Source: JAVWHP01 sp036639955
Lineage (GTDB): Bacteria > Bacillota_I > Bacilli_A > Erysipelotrichales > Erysipelotrichaceae
NCBI GenBank assembly: GCA_036639955.1
Contig: JAVWHP010000005.1
Span: 46,664-110,663, forward strand
Direction: 5' to 3'
DNA: 64,000 nucleotides
Shown piece after piece: positions 26,544 through 36,802 of this stretch; the stretch's first letter is position 1; the number at the start of each line of letters is the position of its first letter. Made by a program: the position numbers and the translations under genes. Below the pieces are notes generated by a model that was not told where the DNA came from, made no database searches, and saw only the letters and a program-made list of their open reading frames with translations.

Positions 26544-28526
26544 ATGGAAAGAATTCTGGAATTAAGAAAAATACTAACTGAATTATCACATCAATATTAT
26601 GATTTAGATCAACCAACTCTAAGTGATCAAGAATATGATCGTTATATGCAAGAATTAATTAAATTAGAAGCAGAACATCCAGAAGCCTATGATGTTAATT
26701 CCCCAAGTGTTAGAGTAGGTGGTCGTGTATTAGATAAATTTAAAAAAATTAAACATAAAAGAAATATGCTATCATTAGGAAATGCCTTCAACGAAGGCGA
26801 CCTAATAGCTTTTGACCAAAGAGTAAAAGAAGAAATAGCTAATCCTATATATATTGTAGAACTTAAAATAGATGGATTAGCTATGTCTTTACACTATAAC
26901 AATGGTAACTTTATTCAAGCAGTTACACGTGGAGATGGAGTAATAGGAGAAGATGTAAGTAATAATGTATTAACCATTAAAAGCATACCAACTAAAATAA
27001 ACTATTTAGGACCACTAGAAGTACGTGGAGAAGTATACATGCCAAGAAGTAGTTTTAATAGCATTAATAATGAACGAAGTGATAAAGGATTAGAACTATT
27101 AGCTAACCCAAGAAATGCAGCAGCGGGATCAATAAGACAACTAGATAGTAGTATAGCAGCTAAAAGAAAATTAGATGCCTTTTGGTATCATCTACCAGAT
27201 GGAGAAACCTATGGTGCTACTACTCATGAAGAGACATTAAAATTTATGGAAGAACAAGGATTCTGTGTAAATCCATTAAGAAGAGAATGTAAAACTATTG
27301 AAGAAATCATTAAATTTATAGAAGAAATTAGTGATAAAAGAGACAGCTTAGCTTACGATATAGATGGAATGGTAATCAAGGTAAACGATATAGCAGCACA
27401 ACTTAAATTAGGTAGCACAATAAAAACACCTAAATGGGCAATAGCTTATAAGTTCCCAGCTGAACAAGTAATAACAAAACTTAAAGATATAGTATTAAGT
27501 GTAGGTAGAACAGGAAGAATTACGCCAAATGCTATACTAGAACCAGTAAGAGTAGCAGGAAGTATGATATCAGCAGCCACCCTACATAATGAAGCAATGA
27601 TCAAACTTAAAGATGTAAGAGTTAATGATTATGTTATAGTACATAAAGCAGGTGATGTAATACCTGAAGTAGTAGGCCCAATCCTAGAAAGACGTAAAGA
27701 TAATGAGCCATATATATTCCCACACTACTGCCCAGTATGTGGAACTAAACTAATAAAACTAGAAGATGAAGCCGACTACTACTGCATAAATAACGACTGT
27801 AAAGCAAGAGTAGTTGAAAGCATAATTCACTTTGCAAGCAGAGATGCTATGAATATAGATACATTAGGAGATAAGAAAATAGAACAACTACATAAACTAG
27901 AACTCCTAAATACAATAGAAGATATATATTTATTAGAAAATAAAAAAGAAGAAATATTAGCAATCGAAGGCTTTCAAGACAAAAGCTATCAGAAACTAAT
28001 AGAAGCAATTGAAGTAAGTAAACAACAACCATTAGAAAACCTACTATTTGCATTAGGAATAAGACAAGTAGGAAAGAAAGCAAGTAAAGTAATAGCTAAA
28101 CGCTATCTAACAATCGATAAACTAATATTAGCAACTAAAGAAGAGTTGATGTTAATAGATGATATCGGAGAAATTACTGCTGAAAGTATCGTAGCTTATT
28201 TCCATGAAGTTAAAAATTTAGAAATGATAAGTAATTTAAAGATATATGGATTGAATACTACAACAACAGAGGATAAGCTAATACAAACAGTATTTAGTAA
28301 CAAAGTCATCGTATTAACCGGATCTCTTTCAAACTATTCAAGAACAGAAGCAACCAATAAATTAGAATTAATGGGAGCTAAAATGAGCAGTAGTGTATCT
28401 AAATCAACTAATTTAGTAATATGTGGAGAAAATGCTGGTTCTAAACAACAAAAAGCATTACAATTAGGTATAGAAATAATGAATGAAGAAGAATTCATGA
28501 AGGAGGTAGCCAACTATGAAGCATAA
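26544..28526 (+). CDS. ligA: LigA, NAD-dependent DNA ligase
   Basis: 660 aa, complete. Domain Ia (YYDLDQPTLSDQEYDRYM) and the adenylation site ELKIDGLA, with Lys near residue 109, come first, followed by the OB fold (VGRTGRITPNA). A four-Cys zinc finger (CPVCG ... CINNDC), HhH repeats (LGIRQVGKKASK) and the C-terminal BRCT domain (VIVLTGSLSNYSR) complete it. It seals nicks in replication and repair. It starts 14 nt after pcrA; its end overlaps the camS start by 11 nt. Confidence 0.98.
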   Translation: MERILELRKILTELSHQYYDLDQPTLSDQEYDRYMQELIKLEAEHPEAYDVNSPSVRVGGRVLDKFKKIKHKRNMLSLGNAFNEGDLIAFDQRVKEEIANPIYIVELKIDGLAMSLHYNNGNFIQAVTRGDGVIGEDVSNNVLTIKSIPTKINYLGPLEVRGEVYMPRSSFNSINNERSDKGLELLANPRNAAAGSIRQLDSSIAAKRKLDAFWYHLPDGETYGATTHEETLKFMEEQGFCVNPLRRECKTIEEIIKFIEEISDKRDSLAYDIDGMVIKVNDIAAQLKLGSTIKTPKWAIAYKFPAEQVITKLKDIVLSVGRTGRITPNAILEPVRVAGSMISAATLHNEAMIKLKDVRVNDYVIVHKAGDVIPEVVGPILERRKDNEPYIFPHYCPVCGTKLIKLEDEADYYCINNDCKARVVESIIHFASRDAMNIDTLGDKKIEQLHKLELLNTIEDIYLLENKKEEILAIEGFQDKSYQKLIEAIEVSKQQPLENLLFALGIRQVGKKASKVIAKRYLTIDKLILATKEELMLIDDIGEITAESIVAYFHEVKNLEMISNLKIYGLNTTTTEDKLIQTVFSNKVIVLTGSLSNYSRTEATNKLELMGAKMSSSVSKSTNLVICGENAGSKQQKALQLGIEIMNEEEFMKEVANYEA

Positions 28527-29637
28527 ACTTATATTATTAGTAATTGTTACAGCATTATTAGGTGGATGTTCTTCTAATGATGAAAAAAAGAATAATGATG
28601 AATTATTAACTGCTCCAGTTATAAGTGGAGATTATGCAATGCTATTACCTTATGAAGGAAACGATACAAGAGTAGCACATGCTAACTTTAATCCAAGTTC
28701 TTATAATATAGATGAAATAGGATTTGGAATGTTAGAATTAAGTAAGAAACATTTCTCACCAGATGATTATGTAGTTAAAGAAGGTAATCTATTAAGCTAT
28801 GATGATTTAGTACCTTCTACTAGTATGGATGATCAACTAGGTTTATTAGGAAGAATAAGTGATACTAATACAATAGGATTAAATCCAGCAAAGAATTCAG
28901 AACTACAATTAGCAACAGGAACTAATGGTAAAATTGAAAACCCAACAATAATTGTAGATATCTTTGAAGCTGATATGATGAAAAAAGAAAAAGATAAATA
29001 TGAACTAAATGGAGTATCTATAGCAATGGTAGTTAATGATAAACTCCAAGTAGATGATGGTCTATATGGTAAAACAGTTCAAATGGACAAAGCTAAATTT
29101 GATTTATATGTAGAAGAGAGCGCACGTAAATTAGTATCTTATTTAAAAAATATGCCTCAAGTTGGCGATACAGTCCCAATATATGTTACAATATATAACT
29201 CATCATCAACAGATGAAACATTACCAGGATCATTTATCGCAGAAGCATACTTTGATTCTAATAATGCTAAGTTTACTCAAATAGATGAGAAATGGTATTT
29301 ATTCCCAAGTAAAGATGTAGAAAAAATAGATAATGTTACTTATACACAATTTGTAACATTAAAGAATGCTATATCACAATCATTACCTGAGAATGTATCA
29401 GTAATAGGTAAAGGTAAGTATATATCAAATATATTAGATAAATTAAATATTACAGTAACACTACAGGGTAAAACCTATAATGAACAAATAGCAACAATTC
29501 AGTATTTAAAGAAGCTATTAACTGATTTTAGTGATACTAATGCTGAATATACTATAGATGTAAAAGTTGTAAATGATACAGTTGCTTTATTACAGAAACC
29601 TAAAGGTAGTAAAGAAGTAATTGTAATAGAAAAGTAG
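28516..29637 (+). CDS. camS: CamS-like sex pheromone lipoprotein
   Basis: 373 aa. Signal peptide with lipobox LLGGC (Cys18), so it is lipid-anchored outside the membrane. The body matches the CamS family (ISGDYAMLLPYEGNDTR, SFIAEAYFDSNNAKF). In staphylococci and enterococci the cleaved signal peptide of such lipoproteins is a plasmid-transfer pheromone; the function of the mature protein is unclear. It lies between ligA and gatCAB, the usual Bacilli order. GAAGGAGG precedes the ATG inside ligA. Confidence 0.88.
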   Translation: MKHKLILLVIVTALLGGCSSNDEKKNNDELLTAPVISGDYAMLLPYEGNDTRVAHANFNPSSYNIDEIGFGMLELSKKHFSPDDYVVKEGNLLSYDDLVPSTSMDDQLGLLGRISDTNTIGLNPAKNSELQLATGTNGKIENPTIIVDIFEADMMKKEKDKYELNGVSIAMVVNDKLQVDDGLYGKTVQMDKAKFDLYVEESARKLVSYLKNMPQVGDTVPIYVTIYNSSSTDETLPGSFIAEAYFDSNNAKFTQIDEKWYLFPSKDVEKIDNVTYTQFVTLKNAISQSLPENVSVIGKGKYISNILDKLNITVTLQGKTYNEQIATIQYLKKLLTDFSDTNAEYTIDVKVVNDTVALLQKPKGSKEVIVIEK

Positions 29638-29647
29638 GAGATAAATT

Positions 29648-29941
29648 ATGGAAAAACTAAGTAAAGAATATTTTAAACATTTAGCTAATGATATTATGTT
29701 TGATCTAAGTGATCAAGAAGTAGAAGAATTACAAGAAGAATTTAAGACTTTAATGCAACAAATGGAATTACTAAATAAGATAGATACAAGTGAAGTAGAA
29801 CCAATGATATATCCATTTAGTGAATCAACTACATTTATTAGAGAAGATATAGTTGATAATGTTATAACACAAGAAGAAGCATTAATGAATGCTCCTAAAA
29901 CTAGAGAAGGACATGTATTAGTTCCAAAGGTGGTAAAATAA
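29648..29941 (+). CDS. gatC: GatC, Asp/Glu-tRNA amidotransferase subunit C
   Basis: 97 aa, normal size. Helical N-terminus (LSKEYFKHLANDIMFDLSDQEVE), the INKIDTSEVEPMIYPF region and C-terminal REDIV...ALMNAP..REGHVLVPKVV. GatC wraps and stabilises GatA and GatB in the complex that amidates Glu-tRNA(Gln) and Asp-tRNA(Asn). Its TAA overlaps the ATG of gatA (TAATG). Confidence 0.95.
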   Translation: MEKLSKEYFKHLANDIMFDLSDQEVEELQEEFKTLMQQMELLNKIDTSEVEPMIYPFSESTTFIREDIVDNVITQEEALMNAPKTREGHVLVPKVVK

Positions 29942-31359
29942 TGAATACTAAGAAAGATATTAAAGATATTGTAACAACAGCTAATAAAGCTATAGAAGAT
30001 GCTAAAGCATCACAAGATAAGTTGAACGCAGTAGTTACCTTATGTGATATAGAACCTCAAATAGAAAACTTAAAGACTATTGATAAGAATAGTAAACTAT
30101 ATGGAGTACCTGTAGTATTAAAAGATAATATATCTACTAAAGGAATAAGAACTACTGCTTGTAGTAATATATTAAAGAATTATGTTCCAGCATATGATGC
30201 AACAATTGTAAAAAAATTAAGAGATGCTGGTTCTATATTTATTGCTAAATCTAGTATGGATGAATTAGCAATGGGTGGTACTAATATTAATGCTAATATA
30301 GGACGTTGTTGTAATCCTTATGATACTAGTAGAATTACTGGTGGATCTAGTGGTGGTAGTGCTGCTTTAGTAGCTGCTGGTATTGTACCTTTAGCTATAG
30401 GAAGTGATACAGGAGATTCAATTAGAAAACCTGCAGGTTACTGTGGAATATGTGGAGTTAAACCAACCTATGGAAGAATATCTAGATATGGTATAATCCC
30501 ATATGCTTCATCATTAGATACAGTAGGATACTTTACATCTAATGTAAGTGATGCAGCTACTGCTCTAGAAGTATTAGCAGGACGTGATGATCTAGATATG
30601 ACATCATCTTCTAAAGTTGTTGAAAACTATAGTACTAATCTAAATAGTGATATAACAGGAAAGAAAATAGCTATAGTAGATAATATATATGAAGCAATAA
30701 AAGATGATAGTATATTAATAGAATTCGATAAACTTATAGATAACTTAGCTAAACGTGGTGCTATAATTAAACATGTACATTTTAATCAAGAACACATGGA
30801 AGCTTTATTACCTACATATTTAATTATAGCTAATGCTGAAGCTACTGCTAATCATTCTAATTTAGATGGTATAAGATTTGGTGAACAAGTAATAGGAGAA
30901 AATGTAGATGATGTAATGATTAATTCTCGTACTGCAGGATTCTCAAGTGAAGTAAGAAAACGTTTTGTTATTGGAAGCTATTCATTATTTGTAGAAAATC
31001 AAGAAAAGATATTTATGAAAGCTCAAAAAGTAAGACAAGTTATAGTTAATGAATTAAAAACTATTATGGCTGATTGTGATGCTATTATTGGTAGTTCCGC
31101 TGGAAGTGTAGCACCTCATCCTGATGATTCTTATGGAGAAAAACTATCATGTACTTATTTAGTAGCTGAAAACCATATGTTATTAGGAAACTTCTCAGGA
31201 TTTCCTAGTATGAGTATACCAACAGCTCTTGTAAATGAATTACCTATTGGAGTAAATATAACAACAAAAGCTTTTGAAGAACAAACAATGTTTAATATAG
31301 CTAAAGCTATAGAAGAAGAATGTAATATGAAAGATAAATGCGTGGAGGTTATAAAATGA
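29941..31359 (+). CDS. gatA: GatA, Asp/Glu-tRNA amidotransferase subunit A
   Basis: 472 aa amidase-signature protein. Catalytic Lys61 (VVLKDNI), cis-Ser in TGGSSGGSA (~136-137) and nucleophile Ser160 are present. The nucleophile loop reads GSDTGDSIRKPAGYCG, whereas the family nearly always has GSDTGGSIRQPA; position 159 is Asp in place of Gly and a Gln has become Lys. GatA hydrolyses glutamine and passes ammonia to GatB. The gene lies in the normal operon, overlapping gatC and gatB by one to four bases, so loss of function seems unlikely. Confidence 0.93.
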   Translation: MNTKKDIKDIVTTANKAIEDAKASQDKLNAVVTLCDIEPQIENLKTIDKNSKLYGVPVVLKDNISTKGIRTTACSNILKNYVPAYDATIVKKLRDAGSIFIAKSSMDELAMGGTNINANIGRCCNPYDTSRITGGSSGGSAALVAAGIVPLAIGSDTGDSIRKPAGYCGICGVKPTYGRISRYGIIPYASSLDTVGYFTSNVSDAATALEVLAGRDDLDMTSSSKVVENYSTNLNSDITGKKIAIVDNIYEAIKDDSILIEFDKLIDNLAKRGAIIKHVHFNQEHMEALLPTYLIIANAEATANHSNLDGIRFGEQVIGENVDDVMINSRTAGFSSEVRKRFVIGSYSLFVENQEKIFMKAQKVRQVIVNELKTIMADCDAIIGSSAGSVAPHPDDSYGEKLSCTYLVAENHMLLGNFSGFPSMSIPTALVNELPIGVNITTKAFEEQTMFNIAKAIEEECNMKDKCVEVIK

Positions 31360-32780
31360 AATACGAAGTAGTAATAGGAATAGAAATTCATTGTGAATTA
31401 AAAACTAAAACTAAGATGTTTTCTTCAGCACCTCTATCATTTGCTTCATTACCTAATTCATGTGTTAATGAAGTAGATATAGCATTACCAGGAACATTAC
31501 CATGTTTAAATAAATATGCTGTAGAATTAGCTATAAGAGCATGTACTGCTATGAACTGTAAGATAGATAGTTTAATTAAGTTTGATCGTAAAAACTATTA
31601 TTATAGTGATTTACCTAAAGGATATCAAATTACTCAACAATTTCATCCAATAGGAAGTAATGGAAGTGTTAATATTCCAACAGATAATGGAACAAAAGCT
31701 ATAAGAATTGAAAGAATACATATGGAAGAAGATACTGCTAAACAGTTCCATAACTTTAATGGTACTTTAATAGATTTTAATCGTGCTGGTACTCCTTTAA
31801 TAGAAATTGTATCAAAACCAGATATAAGAAGTGCTAAAGAAGCTACTTCATATATTGAGATGTTACGTACTGCTTTATATTACTTAGGAGTAAGTGATGT
31901 TAAAATGGAAGAAGGAAGTATGCGTTGTGATATAAATATATCAATGCGTGAAGTAGGTACAACTACTTTAGGTACACGTACAGAAATAAAGAATTTAAAC
32001 TCTATAAGTAATGTTTCTAAAGCAATAGAATCTGAAATAGAAAGACAAACAAAAATACTAGAAGAAGGTGGTAAAGTTACACAAGAAACTAGAAGATTTG
32101 ATGAAGCTAGTAGAAGTACTGTAGCTATGCGTTTAAAAGAAGGTAATGTAGATTATAAATACTTCCCAGAACCTAATATTCCACCTATTCAATTAAGTGA
32201 AGAATTTATAACTAAAGTAATTGAAGAATTACCACAATTACCTAGTGAGCGTAAAAACTATTATATTAATGAATGTAAACTTAGTACTATAGATGCTGAT
32301 ATATTAGTTAATAATAAAGAGTTATCTGATTTTTATAATAGTGTTATTAAGCATACTAATGAATATAAGTTAGCTGCTAACTGGACTATTACTGAATTAA
32401 ATGCTGCTTTAAATAAAATGAATATTAAGGTCGTGGATAATCCTTTAAATCCTGAATATTTAGCTGAAATGATTAATATGGTTACTAAAGGTGAGATATC
32501 TAGTAAACAAGCTAAGATAGTATTTGAAGAAATGATGCTTGGTAAAGAACCTCATAGTGTAGTAGAAGCTAAGGGTATGAAACAGATGAGTGATGAAGCT
32601 AGTATCCTTAATTTAATAGCTACAGTGTTAGATAATAATGCTCAATCTATTTTAGATTTTAAGGCTGGTAAAGATCGTGCAGTTGGTTTCTTAGTTGGTC
32701 AAGTAATGAAGGCTAGTAAGGGACAAGCAAATCCTGCATTAACTAGTAAGTTAATTGTTGAAGAATTGAAGAAAAGATAG
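31356..32780 (+). CDS. gatB: GatB, Asp/Glu-tRNA amidotransferase subunit B
   Basis: 474 aa from ATG 31356, chosen because GGAGG lies 8 nt upstream and the start forms ATGA with the gatA stop. Family landmarks: IGIEIHCELKTKTKMFSSAP, LPGTLPCLNK, FDRKNYYYSDLPKGYQITQ, MEEDTAKQ, FNRAGTPLIEIVSKPD, GSMRCDINIS, EIKNLNS and the C-terminal YqeY-like helical domain ending GQVMKASKGQANP. It activates the misacylated tRNA with ATP and amidates it. Confidence 0.97.
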   Translation: MKYEVVIGIEIHCELKTKTKMFSSAPLSFASLPNSCVNEVDIALPGTLPCLNKYAVELAIRACTAMNCKIDSLIKFDRKNYYYSDLPKGYQITQQFHPIGSNGSVNIPTDNGTKAIRIERIHMEEDTAKQFHNFNGTLIDFNRAGTPLIEIVSKPDIRSAKEATSYIEMLRTALYYLGVSDVKMEEGSMRCDINISMREVGTTTLGTRTEIKNLNSISNVSKAIESEIERQTKILEEGGKVTQETRRFDEASRSTVAMRLKEGNVDYKYFPEPNIPPIQLSEEFITKVIEELPQLPSERKNYYINECKLSTIDADILVNNKELSDFYNSVIKHTNEYKLAANWTITELNAALNKMNIKVVDNPLNPEYLAEMINMVTKGEISSKQAKIVFEEMMLGKEPHSVVEAKGMKQMSDEASILNLIATVLDNNAQSILDFKAGKDRAVGFLVGQVMKASKGQANPALTSKLIVEELKKR

Positions 32781-32808
32781 TACAATAGAACCTACAAGGA
32801 GTGATTTT

Positions 32809-33426
32809 ATGAGCAAACTTAATAAATTGAGTCAAGGTATTAAAAAAGTAATTCCAAATAAGAGTATTGATGGTAAACCTAATTATTTTATATGGATTGT
32901 AATTGGTATTTTAATTGTTCCTACTTTATTATTTGGTTCAATGTTGCTTCAAGCATTAGAGAATACGGGAGAACCAATTGTTGGTGATCGTTTTAAGGAT
33001 GAATTAGATCCTGAAATTAGCGAAGATTTATTAGCTAAACTTAACTCTGGTGTTAAGATTGATGGTGCTAAAGTTACTATTAATTTAAAAAGTGCTACGC
33101 TTAGAGTTATGGTTGATTTACCTGATGATGCTAGTACTGAAGCAATTAGTAATGCAGTTCTTAGTGCTTATGATCAAGTAGATAAGATCACACCGATTGC
33201 TACTTATTTTACTAATAAGGAAGAAGTAAAGATGTATGATATTGAGGTCCATGGTTATAATTTTGTAGAGAGTACGCCAGAGAAAAAGAATACGCATATT
33301 GTTAAGTTTAAAACAGGTGCTGCTAAAGAACCTGGTATTAATAATATGAGTGTACCTACTAAAGAAGAAGTAAGTAATGCTTTATTGAATCCAGCAGATC
33401 CTAAAGCTACTCAACCTGAGGCTTAA
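32809..33426 (+). CDS. Single-pass membrane protein of unknown function
   Basis: 205 aa. A basic N-terminal 25 residues, one strong TM (about 27-49), then an acidic ~150-residue outer domain of alternating beta strands and helices (VKIDGAKVTINLKSATLRVM) and a Pro/Ala-rich end. I do not recognise the family. It starts 28 nt after gatB with AAGGAG before the ATG and ends in a strong terminator, so it is probably the last gene of the pcrA-gat operon. Confidence 0.75.
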   Translation: MSKLNKLSQGIKKVIPNKSIDGKPNYFIWIVIGILIVPTLLFGSMLLQALENTGEPIVGDRFKDELDPEISEDLLAKLNSGVKIDGAKVTINLKSATLRVMVDLPDDASTEAISNAVLSAYDQVDKITPIATYFTNKEEVKMYDIEVHGYNFVESTPEKKNTHIVKFKTGAAKEPGINNMSVPTKEEVSNALLNPADPKATQPEA

Positions 33427-33445
33427 AGTAATTACGCAATATAAT

Positions 33446-33465
33446 AAGGGCTTTGCCCTTTTTTT
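33446..33465 (+). terminator. Terminator after the pcrA-gatB operon
   Basis: AAGGGC, loop TTT, GCCCTT followed by TTTTT: a compact intrinsic terminator. Confidence 0.92.
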
Positions 33466-33480
33466 ACTTAAGGAGAAACT

Positions 33481-34791
33481 ATGAAAAAGAATGATATATA
33501 TACGCTTACTTGTACTTCCTATACCTACCAAGGTTTTGGTGTAGCTAAACTAGATGGATTCCCCATCTTTATTTCTAATATGTTAATGGATGAACAATGC
33601 GAAATAGCAATTACCTTAGTTAAGAAAACCTATGCCTTTGGTCGCATCATTACCATTATTAAACCTAGTATTCATCGAGTAGAACCTATATGTCCTATAT
33701 ATAAACAATGTGGAGGCTGTAGCCTCCAACACATGGATGCTATTGAACAAGCTAATTTTAAGACAAACCAAGTTCAATCAGTAATAGAAAGAATAGCTAA
33801 ACTAGATAATAAAGTAGAACAAATTAAAACAATGGATAAACCCTATAATTATCGAAATAAAACACAAGTACCGATTGGATTTAAAGACAATAAAGCTATT
33901 TGTGGATTCTATAGAATGAATAGTAATGATATTATAGAAATGGAAAACTGTTCTATTCATTCTAAAACATTCAATAGTATTATAGAAGTATTAAAGCCTT
34001 TATTAATTGATAATTTATATAAACATATATTAATTAAAGAAGGCTTTAATACTAAAGAAATTATGGTAGTACTTATAGTTAAATCCAATAAACTAACCAA
34101 TATTGATTCAATAATAAATACTCTAACAACTAACTTTACTAATATTAAAAGTATTATAATGAATGTTAATGATAGAAAAGATAATGTTATATTAGGAGAT
34201 AAAGAGTATCTGTTATATGGAAAAGATTATATAACAGATACTCTAGATGGATTAAAATTCAATATATCTGCTAAGTCATTTTATCAAATTAATCCTATAC
34301 AGATGGAAGTCTTATATAATTATGTTAAAGAGTTTGCTCAATTAGATGGTACTCAATTAGTATTAGATTTATATTGTGGAGTAGGTACTATAGGTTTATA
34401 TTTGGCACGTTATGCTAGTAAAGTAATAGGTATAGAAATAGTAGAAGATGCTATAAAAGATGCTAAGATTAATGCTCAAATTAATAATGCTAATAATATA
34501 GAGTTTGTATGTAGTGATGCTGCTAATTATGCTTGTAAATTAGTTGATGATAATATTAAACCTGATGTAATTGTTATAGATCCTCCTCGTAAGGGGTGTG
34601 ATGAATTAACTATATCTAGTATAGTTAAAATGAATCCTAGTAAGATAGTTTATGTATCTTGTGATCCATCAACATTAGCTCGTGATTTAGCAATCTTTAA
34701 TAAAGATTATCATATAGATACTATTCAACCTGTAGATATGTTTCCACATACTTATCATGTTGAGTGTGTTGTGTTGATGACAAGGAAATAA
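33481..34791 (+). CDS. rlmD: RlmD/RumA-type 23S rRNA m5U methyltransferase
   Basis: 436 aa. A TRAM-like N-terminus, then a 4Fe-4S site formed by CPIYKQCGGC plus a fourth Cys in MENCSIH. The Rossmann methyltransferase has the SAM motif LDLYCGVGTIGLYLA, VIDPPRKGCDE, and the nucleophile Cys in VYVSCDPSTLARDL. The family makes m5U in 23S rRNA, or m5U54 in tRNA for the TrmFO-independent type; the Fe-S motif favours the RlmCD/RumA group. It has its own AAGGAG after the terminator. The ISNCY-like element begins 123 nt beyond its stop. Confidence 0.92.
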   Translation: MKKNDIYTLTCTSYTYQGFGVAKLDGFPIFISNMLMDEQCEIAITLVKKTYAFGRIITIIKPSIHRVEPICPIYKQCGGCSLQHMDAIEQANFKTNQVQSVIERIAKLDNKVEQIKTMDKPYNYRNKTQVPIGFKDNKAICGFYRMNSNDIIEMENCSIHSKTFNSIIEVLKPLLIDNLYKHILIKEGFNTKEIMVVLIVKSNKLTNIDSIINTLTTNFTNIKSIIMNVNDRKDNVILGDKEYLLYGKDYITDTLDGLKFNISAKSFYQINPIQMEVLYNYVKEFAQLDGTQLVLDLYCGVGTIGLYLARYASKVIGIEIVEDAIKDAKINAQINNANNIEFVCSDAANYACKLVDDNIKPDVIVIDPPRKGCDELTISSIVKMNPSKIVYVSCDPSTLARDLAIFNKDYHIDTIQPVDMFPHTYHVECVVLMTRK

Positions 34792-34914
34792 GTATAATAA
34801 GTTTTAAAACTATCTTGCTGAAATTTATATTTATCAAAAGCTACCATTTGTTGATATGTTAACCAATACTCATAGCTGTAGTTGAGAACTAATTTTGATA
34901 GAATAACGGGCATA

Positions 34915-36438
34915 GTGTCAAACGAAAATGAAAATGTCTTAAAAAATCTTAAACATTAGCACCGTTTTCATTACGGTGCTTTTGTTTTGCTAAGTAGGCA
35001 TTAAAAGAGGCTTGCTTCCAAGGGTGAGTCATCGGAGGAATATGATAAGTCCTCGGTTTTTTCTCTTTAATTAAATCTAAGTTTTTAGACTTATCCACTC
35101 TTTTCGGAACTATTTTAAGTAAATAAAGATGATCCAAAATATTCAAATATAAATTCTTATCATATGTTTCAATTACTAAAGCAGTCATACCTTTATGCCA
35201 ATAAGCTTGTCTACAATTTCTTGTAATAGGGGCGTAATAGTTATTCTTGTAATGAATACAGTGAGCGGCATCAAGCTTCCTTGTCGATATAACAGAAAGA
35301 ATATGGTTAATTGTTTTCGAATTTGGCTGTTTTTCGAATACAGTTTTGGTACTATTAATTGGTAGAGAGAACTTGTCATTAAACTTTTGAATGTAAGATG
35401 TTAGGAATTTATTGGCTTCCTCTATGGTTTTAACACCCGCAATTCTTAAGTCTATGACTAATCGTGATTGTAAGGTCTGGTTTAGACGCTCCACGCGTCC
35501 TTTCGCTTGCGGTACGCTAGTTGACTCCAGTTCTATGCCTAATTGATGGCATGCATAAGAGAACTGTGTATACGTATCCTCAGTATCTTAGGGTACGTTT
35601 TTTTCTTTGTATTCAAAAACAGTACGCTTTTCTGTTAAGAATATAGCAGGAATCCCTTCTTTTGTTAAGATTTGGTGAGTGATTTCATAATATGCTCTTA
35701 ATGTTTCTTGTGTAGAAATATGCACAACGATTTTATCTGTAGCATCATCAATAACCAAATGAAGATGAGTGATCATGTCATTAAACCAAACATGAGGAGA
35801 GGCATCTAATTGGATTAGCTCACCGAAATAAGCGCATCTTGGGCGACGTGGGTGCGCATCATATCGATTTAATTCATCAATTTTTATTTCTATCTCATAT
35901 TTTTCCTTTGAAGCAGTAGCCATTTTCTTTCGGTCTCGCAATGCTTTGTTCAGTGCGTTCTTTGTTTTTCTTCTGGCTTTTGAAAGATAAGATACCAACG
36001 CTGCGTAACCAACCATTAATTGCGGTATCACTTACTTTTATGTTTTCATGTTCTAACAATAATTCAGAAAAGTGTTTGATATTAGCACCATTATATTTAT
36101 TTTCGTATAAGGTAATAATCTGATTTCTTAATTCATTAGAAGTGGTGATAGATGGTTTTCGATTTCTGTTCTTATGAATAAATCCATTCTTACCATTCTC
36201 TTTATACTTTATTATTAAACGATCAATTGTTCTTAAAGAACAGTTGATTTTCATTGATGCTGCTCTTTTGTTTCCATTAGTATCAACTAATTTTTTAATA
36301 ACTTGATATTTGTAATCTTCATTCATTCTTAGTTGAACCTTTCTCATAAGTACCTCCCTTTGTCGGAAGGCTAATTTTATACTAAATTTAAGACATAATC
36401 AAATTCGTTACATTAAGACATTATCATATTCGTTACAC
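34915..36438 (-). mobile_element. ISNCY/IS1202-like insertion sequence, degenerate
   Basis: 1524 bp bounded by imperfect inverted repeats: the left end GTGTCAAACGAAAATGAAA (34915 on) pairs with the inverse of the right end (36413-36438), both running into ATGTCTTAA. The right end carries a second tandem copy of the same ~25-nt motif just inside (36389 on), as in transposase-binding sites. Flanks share only a vague TAGTTGAG, so I cannot define a target duplication. The transposase is broken, so the element cannot move by itself. Confidence 0.8.
34949..36347 (-). pseudogene. ISNCY-family transposase, frameshift plus nonsense
   Basis: Three fragments read leftward. An N-terminal HTH domain (from 36347: NGNKRAASMKIN, RTIDRLIIKYK) runs out of frame near 35975. 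The central DDE region follows in another frame (GELIQLDASPHVW, HLHLVIDDATDKIV, FLTEKRTVFEYKEK) and stops at an in-frame TAA near 35588. Translation resumes directly after that TAA as DTEDTYTQFSYACHQLGIEL and KGRVERLNQTLQSR, holding the third catalytic residue, through to 34949. Length without lesions would be about 465 aa, normal for this family. Confidence 0.88.
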
Positions 36439-36529
36439 ATTATAGTTGAGTATATTGGATTATGTATTGATTTATTATCAAGATAATGATAAAATATGAA
36501 CATAGGAATGATAAAGGAGAATGATTATT

Positions 36530-36802
36530 ATGCCAAAAATACGACCTATTTCTGATCTTAGAAATAATTCAGGTGAAATATCTGACTATTGTAAGGAAAC
36601 TAGAGAACCAATCTTCATTACTAAAAATGGTATAGGGGATATGGTTGTGATGAGTATTGAAACTTACGAGAGACAAGAGGCACAACTGGATCTTTATTGC
36701 AAATTAGCGGAAGCTGAAGTAGAAATTTTAAATGGAGATGAAGGTGCCGATTTTTCTTTATATGCAAATAAAATGAGGGACAATGTGCATGGCAGATTAT
36801 AA
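36530..36802 (+). CDS. Phd/YefM-family antitoxin
   Basis: 90 aa from ATG 36530, which lies 10 nt after AAAGGAG; the ATG at 36521 is too close. Phd/YefM signature: IRPISDLRNNSGEISDYCKETREPIFITKNGIGDMVVMSIETYER. The N-terminal half binds DNA as a dimer and the acidic C-terminus wraps the toxin. It overlaps the toxin gene by 14 nt, and the pair probably autoregulates. It sits right beside the ISNCY-like element. Confidence 0.92.
   Translation: MPKIRPISDLRNNSGEISDYCKETREPIFITKNGIGDMVVMSIETYERQEAQLDLYCKLAEAEVEILNGDEGADFSLYANKMRDNVHGRL

Noticed and set aside
34755..34913. 52-codon minus-strand frame (Tyr-rich, MPVILSKL...) between rlmD and the ISNCY-like element
   Set aside because: No ribosome-binding site, it starts at the IS edge and runs antisense into rlmD; Tyr/Lys-rich frames arise easily in AT-rich DNA.
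34880..36460. Target-site duplication of the ISNCY-like element
   Set aside because: Flanks share only TAGTTGAG at different distances from the two ends; too weak to call.
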